Source: a virus. From it: a stretch of DNA of 39,864 nucleotides. The DNA lies in IMG/VR virus record IMGVR_UViG_3300037189_005706, positions 1-39,864 of that record; one strand, written 5' to 3'. Under the pieces are notes generated by a model that had not been told where the DNA came from, searched no databases, and saw only the letters and a program-made list of their open reading frames with translations. The translations under genes were made by a program, and so were the position numbers. Below, piece by piece: positions 12,148-19,458 of the stretch; position 1 is the stretch's first letter, and each line of letters starts with the position of its first letter.

Positions 12148-12160
12148 CTAACATTGTTAG
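12148..12160. repeat. 13-bp palindrome copy 15 (rightmost)
   Basis: Exact CTAACATTGTTAG, 3 bp after the DUF3310 stop and 10 bp before the terminator stem. No exact copy occurs further right. Confidence 0.9.
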
Positions 12161-12170
12161 GGAAACTACT

Positions 12171-12195
12171 AGCCCGCCAAGTGCGGGCTTTTTTT
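12171..12195 (+). terminator. Intrinsic terminator ending the accessory arm
   Basis: AGCCCGC (12171-12177) pairs with GCGGGCT (12183-12189) around CAAGT, and the T-tract runs to 12195. It separates the accessory arm from the replication operon. Confidence 0.93.
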
Positions 12196-12205
12196 CGTCT
12201 GGGTG

Positions 12206-12233
12206 TTGACAAAGTAAAGAGCGATGATATGAT
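12206..12233 (+). promoter_or_regulatory. Sigma70-type promoter of the replication operon
   Basis: Consensus TTGACA (12206-12211), 16-bp spacer, TATGAT (12228-12233). It starts 11 bp after the terminator T-tract. The -10 overlaps GATGACCGTTC (12231-12241), which is also the start of the 29-bp direct repeats at 546 and 663, suggesting a shared binding site. Confidence 0.85.
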
Positions 12234-12263
12234 GACCGTTCCCTAAACAGATTGGAGTATTAG

Positions 12264-12617
12264 ATGGCATTCGGTTTAAACCCCGCTGTGGTTGACAGCG
12301 ATAACTACGGCGAGCTACGCTGCCCATGCGGGAGCGGCGGCAACATTCACCAAGGCAACACCACGATCTTTGAATGTGGTGAGGACCCCGAGACAGTCAC
12401 AGTCATTGCACAAGACGGCCACAACGTGCAAGCGACCAAGTTCCCCGCACGAGACACCTGCAACCCAAGCCCACGCAGGCACGGCATGCTCATCGAGTTC
12501 ACTTGCGAGCAGTGTAGTTACAACTACGACGGCGAGAACGACCCAACAGTTGGTAAAGTATTTCGACTGGCTATCTTCCAGCACAAGGGCAACACGTTCA
12601 TGGAATGGGTTGACTGA
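12264..12617 (+). CDS. Zinc-binding hypothetical protein, 117 aa
   Basis: First gene after the promoter at 12206, with TTGGAG 7 bp before the ATG. It has cysteines C20, C22 and C38 in the first half (RCPCGSGG and FECGED) and a CEQC pair in the second (FTCEQCSYNYDGE), enough for one zinc ribbon with the pairs far apart. The end is beta-rich (KVFRLAIFQHKGNTFMEWV). No family is recognised. Its TGA overlaps the ATG of the VRR-NUC gene. Confidence 0.7.
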   Translation: MAFGLNPAVVDSDNYGELRCPCGSGGNIHQGNTTIFECGEDPETVTVIAQDGHNVQATKFPARDTCNPSPRRHGMLIEFTCEQCSYNYDGENDPTVGKVFRLAIFQHKGNTFMEWVD

Positions 12618-12913
12618 TGGCTACGACCCCAGAGGCCAAGGTCAAGGCCAAGATCAAGGCCATACTCAAAGAACACAACGTCTACTACGCCATGCCTATC
12701 GGCACTGGCTACGGCAACAGCGGCGTGCCCGACTTCCTGTGCTGTGTGAACGGCAAGTTTGTGGCGATCGAAGCCAAGGCAGGCAAGGGCTTAGCAACGG
12801 CCCTCCAACTCAAGAACCTCGACCAAGTCAACAAAGCTGGCGGGTACGCCTGCATCATCAACGAGACCAACCTCGACTACCTCAAAAACGTAATAGCGGA
12901 GTGCATGCAATGA
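12617..12913 (+). CDS. VRR-NUC domain nuclease
   Basis: 98 residues with the VRR-NUC signature: E6 in the first helix (PEAKVKAKI), GVPDF with D39, then VAIEAK with E52 and K54, and Q64 after TALQLKNL. This is the restriction-endonuclease-like fold with a D-x(n)-ExK catalytic core. Related single-domain phage proteins are thought to cut branched DNA such as Holliday junctions, which suits a place just before the polymerase. All catalytic residues are present and the size is normal for a stand-alone VRR-NUC. Confidence 0.9.
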   Translation: MATTPEAKVKAKIKAILKEHNVYYAMPIGTGYGNSGVPDFLCCVNGKFVAIEAKAGKGLATALQLKNLDQVNKAGGYACIINETNLDYLKNVIAECMQ

Positions 12914-13236
12914 GCGACAAAGAAGACTACGACCTGAACAACGGCGTGCAGATCATCCTGAACCGTATGAAGACCAACCCCGAAGAATTCTTTGATGATG
13001 GTGGTCGGTGGCGGTGGATTTTCAAGGACACACTGCGCGAGGTGATGACTGAGATCGAGAAGGCCGCTATCTTTGAAGGCCTCAAAGAAGTTCGACGTCT
13101 GGAGATTACATCTAGGGCAGCAGCCACAGTGCTCCGAGGCGAAGAGGACGAGAAAGAACAAGCGATAAAAAAAGAGTACTACAACCAAGCAATACCCAAA
13201 GCCGAGGGCGGACTAATCAAACGGGGGATTTTCTGA
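12910..13236 (+). CDS. Hypothetical helical protein, 108 aa
   Basis: ATGA-coupled to the VRR-NUC gene. The N-terminal part includes LNRMKTNPEEFFDDGGRWRWIF; a similar string, VARMHERPEDFEYGSRWRDLV, occurs in the next gene (13236), so the two may be paralogues or share a domain. The rest is a highly charged helix (EEDEKEQAIKKEYYNQ). The upstream part of the open frame (from 12292) overlaps the two preceding genes and is not used. No known family. Confidence 0.7.
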   Translation: MSDKEDYDLNNGVQIILNRMKTNPEEFFDDGGRWRWIFKDTLREVMTEIEKAAIFEGLKEVRRLEITSRAAATVLRGEEDEKEQAIKKEYYNQAIPKAEGGLIKRGIF

Positions 13237-13628
13237 TGGTCGAGAAATTCCTTATCCGTTTCTGCGCATCCGAAGTGCGCGTCATGGTTGCGCGTATGCA
13301 CGAGCGGCCCGAAGACTTTGAGTATGGCAGCAGGTGGAGAGACTTGGTAGAAATGAAGCATGGTTTCACTTGGGCCGAACGCAAGGTGCTGGACAAAGAG
13401 TGGGCCAAGTTCAAGAAGACCCAAAAGCGCCGTGAGTTGCTGAGCCTTATCACCAACGAAGTGATTAACCCGACACCGAAAGATAAGTGGGGCCTCTCAA
13501 CCCACGGTAACTTTACGACAGCTCTGCATCAACACGCCCAGCTTGACATGCAGATACAGCAACAACTAGCCCAGTACCGGCAACACGTTGACCCCCGTGT
13601 ACTGTACGGAAACGGAAGCTCCAAATGA
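13236..13628 (+). CDS. Hypothetical helical protein, 130 aa
   Basis: Starts by TGATG overlap with the gene before and ends by ATGA overlap with the DNA polymerase. Residues 18-40 (VARMHERPEDFEYGSRWRD) resemble the N-terminal motif of the upstream 108-aa protein. The middle is basic and helical (WAERKVLDKEWAKFKKTQKRREL) and the tail is Gln/His rich (HQHAQLDMQIQQQLAQYRQH). It may bind DNA or a replication partner but has no diagnostic motif. Confidence 0.7.
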   Translation: MVEKFLIRFCASEVRVMVARMHERPEDFEYGSRWRDLVEMKHGFTWAERKVLDKEWAKFKKTQKRRELLSLITNEVINPTPKDKWGLSTHGNFTTALHQHAQLDMQIQQQLAQYRQHVDPRVLYGNGSSK

Positions 13629-15451
13629 AAATCATCACACTCGATTTCGAGACCTTCTACTCCACCGAGTACAGCCTGAGTCGCATGACCACCGAGGAGT
13701 ACGTGCGCGGCCCCGAGTTTGAAGTGATCGGCGTATCAGTGCAGGAGGATGACGGCGAGCCAGTTTGGTTTAGCGGCTCCATGCTGCAGACCGAGAAGTT
13801 CCTCAAGCAGTACGACTGGGAGAACTCGCTGATGTTGGCGCACAACACGGCATTCGACGGAGCCATCATGGGCTGGCTGTTTGACATACACCCCAAGGGC
13901 TTGCTCGACACGCTGAGCATGGGGCGTGCACTGCACGGCACCGAGGTGGGCGGCAGCTTGAAGGTACTTGCGGAGCACTACAACGTCGGCGTCAAGGGCA
14001 CAGAGGTCAACGATGCCAAGGGCTTCCATCGCGCAGACTTCACGCCGGAGCACCTAGCCACGTACGGGGAGTACTGCAAGAACGACGTTGCCATGACGTA
14101 CCAACTGTTCCGACACATGGCACAGGGCTTTCCCGCTACGGAGCTGCGCCTGATTGACTTGACGCTGCGCATGTACACACAGCCCACGCTGGAGCTGGAC
14201 ACGAAAGTCCTCGCCGACCACATCATATCTGTGCGTGAGAAGAAGCAGGCGTTGATGGACACCATCGTGCACAGCAAAGAAGAGCTGATGAGCAACCCGA
14301 AGTTTGCCGAGCTGCTGCGTTCGCATGGCGTTGTGCCCCCGATGAAGATCAGTGCGGCAACGGGCAAAGAGACCTACGCCTTTGCCAAGAACGACGAGGA
14401 GTTCAAGGCACTGCTCGACCATGATGACGTTTACGTACAGACACTTGTGGCTGCTAGGCTTGGCACAAAGTCTACGCTGGAGGAGACTCGCACCGAGCGT
14501 TTCATCTCTATCGCAGAAAGGGGCAAGCTGCCTGTACCACTGCGCTACTACGCTGCACACACCGGGCGTTGGGGTGGTGACGACAAACTCAACCTGCAGA
14601 ACCTGCCGAGGAGCTCTCCGCTGAAGAAGGCGATCGTTGCCCCAGCGGGGTACATGATGATCGACTCAGACTCTTCGCAGATTGAAGCGCGTACGCTGGC
14701 ATGGCTAGCTGGGCAAGACGACTTGGTGGAGGCATTCGATCGTGGCGAGGACGTATACAAAATCATGGCATCTGCTATCTACGGCAAGGATATATCGCAG
14801 ATTACGAAAGACGAACGGTTCGTTGGTAAAACGACGATCCTTGGGGCGGGGTACGGCATGGGAGCGGCTAAGTTCAAGGCGCAGCTCAAAAACTTTGGCG
14901 TGGATGTTGAACTGGAAGAAGCTCAACGCATCATCGCCACGTACCGCCAAACGTATCCGAAGATCACGGAGCTGTGGAGAGCTGCCAACAACATCCTTGG
15001 TGCAGTTATCGGCGACCAACTGACCGAGCTGGGCCGAGGCGGTCTGCTCAAGGTAGAAGGTACAAAAGGCATACGCCTGCCCAACGGCTTGTATTTGAAG
15101 TACCCCAACCTGCGCTGGGCCACCAACGAGCAAGACGGCAAACCCGAGTACGTCTACGACACCAAGAAGGGCAAAGCCATTATCCCCAACCGCATCTACG
15201 GCGGCAAGGTGGTGGAGAACGTGTGCCAAGCCCTTGCGCGGATCATCATCGGCGAGCAAATGCTTATGGTTGCCAAGAAATACAAAGTGGTCATGACGGT
15301 GCATGACGCGATCGCCTGTATCGTGCCCGAGGCGGAAGTCGAACGTGCGCAGGAGTACGTCGAGATTTGCATGAAGATACGCCCTACATGGGGGCCTGAA
15401 CTCCCGCTAAACTGTGAGTCCGGTTTTGGTAAAAGCTACGGAGATTGTTAA
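13625..15451 (+). CDS. Family A (PolI-like) replicative DNA polymerase
   Basis: 608 residues. The 3'-5' exonuclease has Exo I LDFET (D7, E9), Exo II LAHNTAFDGA (N74, D78) and Exo III YCKND (Y150, D154). The polymerase has motif A IDSDSSQIEAR (346-355, D347), motif B around K402 in GKTTILGAGYGMG and motif C MTVHDA (H560, D561). The length and domain order (exo then pol, no 5' nuclease) fit phage replicative polymerases rather than host PolI. It sits between the small replication-associated genes and the nuclease, HNH and helicase genes, all overlapping by one to four bases, so they form one operon. All catalytic residues appear intact. Confidence 0.96.
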   Translation: MKIITLDFETFYSTEYSLSRMTTEEYVRGPEFEVIGVSVQEDDGEPVWFSGSMLQTEKFLKQYDWENSLMLAHNTAFDGAIMGWLFDIHPKGLLDTLSMGRALHGTEVGGSLKVLAEHYNVGVKGTEVNDAKGFHRADFTPEHLATYGEYCKNDVAMTYQLFRHMAQGFPATELRLIDLTLRMYTQPTLELDTKVLADHIISVREKKQALMDTIVHSKEELMSNPKFAELLRSHGVVPPMKISAATGKETYAFAKNDEEFKALLDHDDVYVQTLVAARLGTKSTLEETRTERFISIAERGKLPVPLRYYAAHTGRWGGDDKLNLQNLPRSSPLKKAIVAPAGYMMIDSDSSQIEARTLAWLAGQDDLVEAFDRGEDVYKIMASAIYGKDISQITKDERFVGKTTILGAGYGMGAAKFKAQLKNFGVDVELEEAQRIIATYRQTYPKITELWRAANNILGAVIGDQLTELGRGGLLKVEGTKGIRLPNGLYLKYPNLRWATNEQDGKPEYVYDTKKGKAIIPNRIYGGKVVENVCQALARIIIGEQMLMVAKKYKVVMTVHDAIACIVPEAEVERAQEYVEICMKIRPTWGPELPLNCESGFGKSYGDC

Positions 15452-16116
15452 TGAGCGTTACATGGTCATACAGCAGCCTGAAGACATTTCAGCAGTGCCC
15501 CAAGAAGTACTACCACCTCAAGGTGGCAAAGGACATCAAGGACCCGCCAACCACGGCCACGCTGTACGGCCAAGCGGTGCACAAAGCTGCTGAGGACTTT
15601 GTCAAAGACGGCACGCCAATACCGGAGAAGTTCGAGTACATCCGTCCGTTTGTGGAAACGCTCTCGGCCATACCCGGTGAGAAGCATGTAGAGCTGCAGC
15701 TTGGCCTGACCCGTGACTTCGAGCCCTGTAAGTTTGACGCACCGAACGTGTGGTGGAGGGGCATCGCCGACTTCGTCGTTATCTCGGAGGAGAAGGGGCT
15801 CGCGCACTCTGTGGACTACAAGACCAGCAAGTCAGCACGCTACGCCGACAAGCAACAGTTGGACTTGGTAGCTGCGGCCCTGTTCGCCCACTTCCCGAAG
15901 ATCAAGCGAGTCAAGTCTGCGCTGCTGTTTGTGGTGAGCAAAGAGTTCGTACGCGCCGAGCACGTCGCCGACCTGAAGGAAGCCTACCTGAACAAATTCG
16001 TGCCGGACCTTGATCGGATCGAAGCGGCGTTAGAAAATGGTGTTTGGAACCCCGTGACTGGACCGCTGTGCCGATTCTGTCCGGTCAAACAATGTGAGCA
16101 CAACAGGAGTGAATGA
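15451..16116 (+). CDS. Cas4/RecB-like PD-(D/E)XK exonuclease with Fe-S cysteines
   Basis: 221 residues starting at ATG 15451, which overlaps the polymerase stop (TAATG). The nuclease core shows H44 (GQAVHKAAE), D107 (GIADFVV), D122-Y-K124 (SVDYKTSKS) and Q135 or Q136. C16 (FQQCPKK) together with C207, C210 and C215 (LCRFCPVKQCEH) forms the C...C-x2-C-x4-C pattern of an iron-sulphur cluster found in Cas4, AddB and related nucleases. Such phage enzymes probably resect DNA ends in recombination-linked replication. No CRISPR array or cas genes are nearby, so an adaptation role is not suggested. Confidence 0.9.
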   Translation: MSVTWSYSSLKTFQQCPKKYYHLKVAKDIKDPPTTATLYGQAVHKAAEDFVKDGTPIPEKFEYIRPFVETLSAIPGEKHVELQLGLTRDFEPCKFDAPNVWWRGIADFVVISEEKGLAHSVDYKTSKSARYADKQQLDLVAAALFAHFPKIKRVKSALLFVVSKEFVRAEHVADLKEAYLNKFVPDLDRIEAALENGVWNPVTGPLCRFCPVKQCEHNRSE

Positions 16117-16415
16117 TGCCCTACGTAAACAAACCCCGCCCGTACAAAAAAGAGTACGAGAACTACGACGGCACTGAAGCTGTCAAGAAGAAGCGAGCCC
16201 AGCGCAACAAAGCGCGGCGACTCATGGAGGCCGCTGGCAAAGTCAGCAAAGGCGATGGCAAGGACGTGGACCACAAGAAGGCTCTGTCCAACGGCGGCGA
16301 GACAACCAAGTCAAACCTACGTGCTGTATCTGCGTCAGCTAACCGTTCGTTCAAACGCAACTCCGGCCACGACCTCGTATCCCAAACCAGCACAAGAGAG
16401 CGCAAAGCAAAATGA
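16113..16415 (+). CDS. HNH-type endonuclease, 100 aa
   Basis: Overlaps the Cas4-like stop by ATGA. A basic N-terminus (KKKRAQRNKARRLM) leads into GKDVDHKKALSNGG...SNLRAVSASANRSFKRN, the usual HNH core: D-x-DH, then N in SNLR, then N in ANRS. The second H of a strict HNH is replaced by N, the common HNN/HNH variant of small phage enzymes. It lies in the replication operon between nuclease and helicase rather than near a terminase, so it is more likely a DNA-processing or mobile-type nuclease than a packaging partner. Confidence 0.82.
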   Translation: MMPYVNKPRPYKKEYENYDGTEAVKKKRAQRNKARRLMEAAGKVSKGDGKDVDHKKALSNGGETTKSNLRAVSASANRSFKRNSGHDLVSQTSTRERKAK

Positions 16416-17821
16416 ACCTATCAGAATACGAATGGCCCCGCCCTCATGGGTTTCAACCGTTCGACCATCAGAAGTTAACTGCCGAGTTCCTTGTTAGTAA
16501 TCGCAAAGCGTTCTGCTTCAACGAGCAGGGCACTGGCAAAACAGCATCAGTGATTTGGGCGACCGACTACCTCATGAGCGTGGGTGCGATCAAGCGCGTC
16601 TTGGTTGTGTGCCCCCTGTCGATCATGAAGTCAGCGTGGCAGAACGACCTGTTCAAGTTTGCTCTGCATCGCACCGTAGCCGTAGCTCATGGGTCTCGGA
16701 CCAAGCGCAAAGAAATCGTCAACGGCAGTGCCGAGTATGTCGTCATTAATTTCGACGGGCTCGGTATTGTCAAAGACGAGGTTATCAATGGCGGCTTCGA
16801 TCTGATCGTCGTAGATGAAGCGTCTGCGTACAAAAACGCGCAGACAGACCGTTGGAAAATTTTGCGTGACATCAACCGCAAGGTCAAAGGGCTGTGGATG
16901 CTGACAGGCACACCTGCTGCTCAGTCCCCTGCGGATGCGTATGGCTTGGCAAAACTCGTGAACCCCACGGGCGTGCCCCCCTTCTTCGGACAGTTTCGTG
17001 ACTCCGTCATGAACAAGATAACGATGTACAAGTGGGTGCCGAAACCAACAGCCATCCATGTGGTGCACAAAGCACTGCAGCCAGCAATTCGGTTTGAGAA
17101 GGCCCAGTGTCTTGACCTGCCACCAGTTACGTTCGTAGAGCGTGACGCCCCCCTCACGTCGCAACAAGTAAAGTTTTACAACAAGCTCAAGTCGCAGCTC
17201 ATGATTGAAGCCGGTGGAGAAGAAATCTCTGCGATTAACGCAGCAGTGGCAATCAACAAGCTGCTGCAAATATCTTGCGGCTCCATCTACACCGACACGG
17301 GCGAGGTGGTGGATTTTGATGTATCAAACCGTCTCAACGTGGTGCAGGAAGTGATCGAGGAGTCGTCACACAAGGTGCTCGTCTTTGTGCCGTTCACGCA
17401 CACCATCAACCTGCTGAAGACGCACCTCGAAAAAAGCGGCATAACCTGCGACGTCATTAACGGCGAAGTGAGCTTGAACAAGCGCAGTGACGCAGTGCAA
17501 CGCTTCCAGAACCAGACTGATCCAAAGGTGCTCATTATCCAGCCGCAAGCGGCCTCCCACGGGTTAACCTTGACTGCGGCTAACACTGTTATCTGGTACG
17601 CTCCCGTCTCCAGCGTTGAGACCTATCTGCAAGCCAACGCACGGATCGATCGCCCCGGTCAAAAGAACAATATGACAGTGGTGCACATCAAGGGCAGTGC
17701 AGTTGAGCAGCGTCTGTACAACATGTTGCAGAACAACATCGACAACCACTCAAAAATAATTGACCTCTACCGCGAAGAAATTTCTGATGACCTATTGACA
17801 GTGTCAACAGAAGCCCTATAA
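16412..17821 (+). CDS. SNF2-like superfamily 2 helicase/translocase
   Basis: 469 residues: motif I EQGTGKT (38-44), Ia region RVLVVCPLSIMKSAW, motif II VVDEASAYKN (DEAS 135-138), motif III MLTGTP (164-168), motif V in LIIQPQAASHGLTL and motif VI NARIDRPGQKNNMTVVH. The GTP loop, DEAx box and IDRPGQ (the phage form of the QARDRAHRIGQ motif) assign it to SNF2-type translocases. Phage members of this length are widespread in replication cassettes. It is joined to the HNH gene by ATGA. The promoter at 17795 lies in its 3' end, so later genes need not depend on read-through. Confidence 0.93.
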   Translation: MNLSEYEWPRPHGFQPFDHQKLTAEFLVSNRKAFCFNEQGTGKTASVIWATDYLMSVGAIKRVLVVCPLSIMKSAWQNDLFKFALHRTVAVAHGSRTKRKEIVNGSAEYVVINFDGLGIVKDEVINGGFDLIVVDEASAYKNAQTDRWKILRDINRKVKGLWMLTGTPAAQSPADAYGLAKLVNPTGVPPFFGQFRDSVMNKITMYKWVPKPTAIHVVHKALQPAIRFEKAQCLDLPPVTFVERDAPLTSQQVKFYNKLKSQLMIEAGGEEISAINAAVAINKLLQISCGSIYTDTGEVVDFDVSNRLNVVQEVIEESSHKVLVFVPFTHTINLLKTHLEKSGITCDVINGEVSLNKRSDAVQRFQNQTDPKVLIIQPQAASHGLTLTAANTVIWYAPVSSVETYLQANARIDRPGQKNNMTVVHIKGSAVEQRLYNMLQNNIDNHSKIIDLYREEISDDLLTVSTEAL

Positions 17822-17822
17822 T
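17795..17822 (+). promoter_or_regulatory. Consensus sigma70 promoter inside the helicase 3' end
   Basis: Exact TTGACA (17795-17800) and exact TATAAT (17817-17822) with a 16-bp spacer. The -35 and first spacer bases form a 13-bp palindrome, TTGACAGTGTCAA (17795-17807), a likely operator. It probably boosts the genes from 17851 onward. Confidence 0.88.
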
Positions 17823-17850
17823 AACCCCACCACAACACGAAGGAGCTAGC

Positions 17851-18282
17851 ATGAACGACGAAGTTCAGGGGGGAACTCCCTCCGAAGACCGCAACGTAGG
17901 CGATTTGACTGCGGTTTACATCAAGATTCGCGACCACCGCGCTGACCTCAAAAAACAATTCGAGGCTCAAGACAAAGACCTCGAAGATCAACAGAACCTT
18001 CTGGCAGAAAAAATGCTGGACATCTGCAAAGACATGGATGCCGACAGCATCCGCACCCCGCACGGCACGATCATCCGCTCAGTGAAATCACGGTACTGGA
18101 CGAATGATTGGGATTCAATGTACAGCTTCATCGAGGAGACTGGTGCATTCGGCCTGCTTGAGAAGAGACTTCATCAAACCAACATGAAGGACTTCCTCTC
18201 AGAGAATCCAGACGTTTACCCGCAAGGGCTGAATGTCGAAAGTCAATATACCGTGGTTGTTAGACGTGCAAAGGAAAAATGA
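17851..18282 (+). CDS. Phage coiled-coil protein upstream of the SSB-like gene, 143 aa
   Basis: GAAGGAGCTAGC precedes the ATG. Residues 20-60 form a coiled coil (VYIKIRDHRADLKKQFEAQDKDLEDQQNLLAEKM in outline). The C-terminal part has SIRTPHGTIIRSVKSRYWTNDWDSMYSFI and RLHQTNMKDFL...NPDVYPQGLN then VVVRR, a set of motifs I know from a conserved but uncharacterised phage family that lies beside replication genes. It is first after the 17795 promoter, so it is probably produced in quantity. A role binding DNA or the replisome is plausible. Confidence 0.8.
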   Translation: MNDEVQGGTPSEDRNVGDLTAVYIKIRDHRADLKKQFEAQDKDLEDQQNLLAEKMLDICKDMDADSIRTPHGTIIRSVKSRYWTNDWDSMYSFIEETGAFGLLEKRLHQTNMKDFLSENPDVYPQGLNVESQYTVVVRRAKEK

Positions 18283-18283
18283 A

Positions 18284-19198
18284 ATGAGCAACATTACAGT
18301 GATCGACCAAAACCTGCCTGACTTCCTGCAAACTGCTGGCGTCAGTGAACTCACCAAGCAACTGGCTGGCAACTCCGGCGTCAAGCGCATCGTGCCCAAA
18401 AACGGCATCTTCCGCAAAGTCGTCGGCAAAGAAGAAATGGGCAAGATCAAGGGCAACCTCAATGCCATCGTGGTCAGCGCATCCCCCAAAGTCGGACGTA
18501 TCTTCTACGTCAAGCAATGGACTCCAGATGCTGAGCCTAGCGCACCTGACTGCTTCAGCAATGACGGCGCGACACCAGATGCTGGCTCGCAAAACCCACA
18601 AGCAGCTCGCTGCGATGCCTGCCCCCAAAACATCAAGGGCTCTGGCATGGGTAACTCCAAGGCATGCCGCTACTCCCGCCGACTGGCTCTTGTGCTCGAA
18701 GAAGATTTCGGCACATCGCTTGAGGGTGAGGTCTACCAGATGAACTTGGCCTCCAAGTCTCTGTTCGGTGAAGGCAGTGGCGACAACTCGCACACGTTCG
18801 AGAACTACGCGAAGTATCTGGCCAACAACGGCAAGAGTTTGGACTACGTCGTTACCCAGATCAGCTTCAATGAAGACAACGACAACCAGTCGGTGCTGTT
18901 CACTCCAGCGCGGTTCATCAACAAGAACGAGTACGCAGTCACGAGCGTGGCCGTGCAGAAGCCTGAAGTGCACAAGATGGTCGTGATGACTCCGTACCAA
19001 GCGGATGCGTCTGGCCGTCAGCAGAAGTTGGAAGCCCCCAAGGCTGCGCCCCAAGCCGCTGCTCCTGCGCCCCAAGCTGCCGAGGAGACCGCCGAGCCCG
19101 AGCCAACAGTTCGCCCTAGCAAGAAGGCTGCAGCACCTGCGCCCGAGGCTAAGAAGGACTTGAACTCTGTGCTCGACGCATGGACTAAAGAGGAGTAA
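18284..19198 (+). CDS. Candidate single-stranded DNA-binding protein, 304 aa
   Basis: ATG 18284 (AAAGGAAAA upstream) is preferred to an in-frame ATG at 18233 that overlaps the previous gene. C90, C110, C113 and C128 (DACPQNIKG and KACRY) suggest a zinc site within a beta-rich core (KVGRIFYVKQW, VYQMNLASKSLF). The C-terminus is a long Ala/Pro linker (PKAAPQAAAPAPQAA) ending in LNSVLDAWTKEE, the flexible tail with an acidic tip typical of phage single-stranded DNA-binding proteins. Position between the coiled-coil protein and primase-helicase supports this. The family itself is not recognised with certainty. Confidence 0.7.
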   Translation: MSNITVIDQNLPDFLQTAGVSELTKQLAGNSGVKRIVPKNGIFRKVVGKEEMGKIKGNLNAIVVSASPKVGRIFYVKQWTPDAEPSAPDCFSNDGATPDAGSQNPQAARCDACPQNIKGSGMGNSKACRYSRRLALVLEEDFGTSLEGEVYQMNLASKSLFGEGSGDNSHTFENYAKYLANNGKSLDYVVTQISFNEDNDNQSVLFTPARFINKNEYAVTSVAVQKPEVHKMVVMTPYQADASGRQQKLEAPKAAPQAAAPAPQAAEETAEPEPTVRPSKKAAAPAPEAKKDLNSVLDAWTKEE

Positions 19199-19200
19199 TC

Positions 19201-19455
19201 ATGAGCCACGGTTACAGCCAGAGCTTGGTGCAAGCGAACAAGAAAGCAAGTGCTAGGTCTCTGGGTGTGGCCTTGGGCCGTGAGTGCATCCGTGCCAACA
19301 TAAGTGTAGATCGCGTAGCAGATGCGTTCGGCGTAAGCCGTATGACGATTTACAACTGGTTCAAGGGGGACGGTGTTCCCCTCCCTTCTCGGCATGGGTA
19401 CATCCGCGAGCACATCGCTGCACTGAAAAACAAAACTCACAACTGGCTAGACTGA
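19201..19455 (+). CDS. Small helix-turn-helix protein, 84 aa
   Basis: AGAGGAGT precedes ATG 19201, 2 bp after the SSB-like gene. Residues 35-60 (ISVDRVADAFGVSRMTIYNWFKG) are a clear helix-turn-helix with the VSRMTIYNWF recognition helix, and the tail is short and basic. Similar proteins are found just before primase-helicase genes in podophages. It may regulate this cassette or help load the helicase. No partner domain. Confidence 0.8.
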   Translation: MSHGYSQSLVQANKKASARSLGVALGRECIRANISVDRVADAFGVSRMTIYNWFKGDGVPLPSRHGYIREHIAALKNKTHNWLD

Positions 19456-19458
19456 CCC

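Noticed and set aside
225-12160. The 13-bp palindromes as terminators or RNA hairpins
   Set aside because: Six-base arms with a one-base centre cannot form a stable hairpin, there is no T-tract, and many copies lie in open reading frames.
225-12160. The 13-bp palindromes as inverted repeats of a MITE or insertion sequence
   Set aside because: Copies are single, with no pair of ends, no shared internal segment and no target duplication.
16631-17269. Minus-strand ORF of 212 aa opposite the SNF2-like helicase
   Set aside because: Shadow of a strongly supported gene; its sequence is a reverse-frame artefact rich in Cys/His/Arg with no motif.
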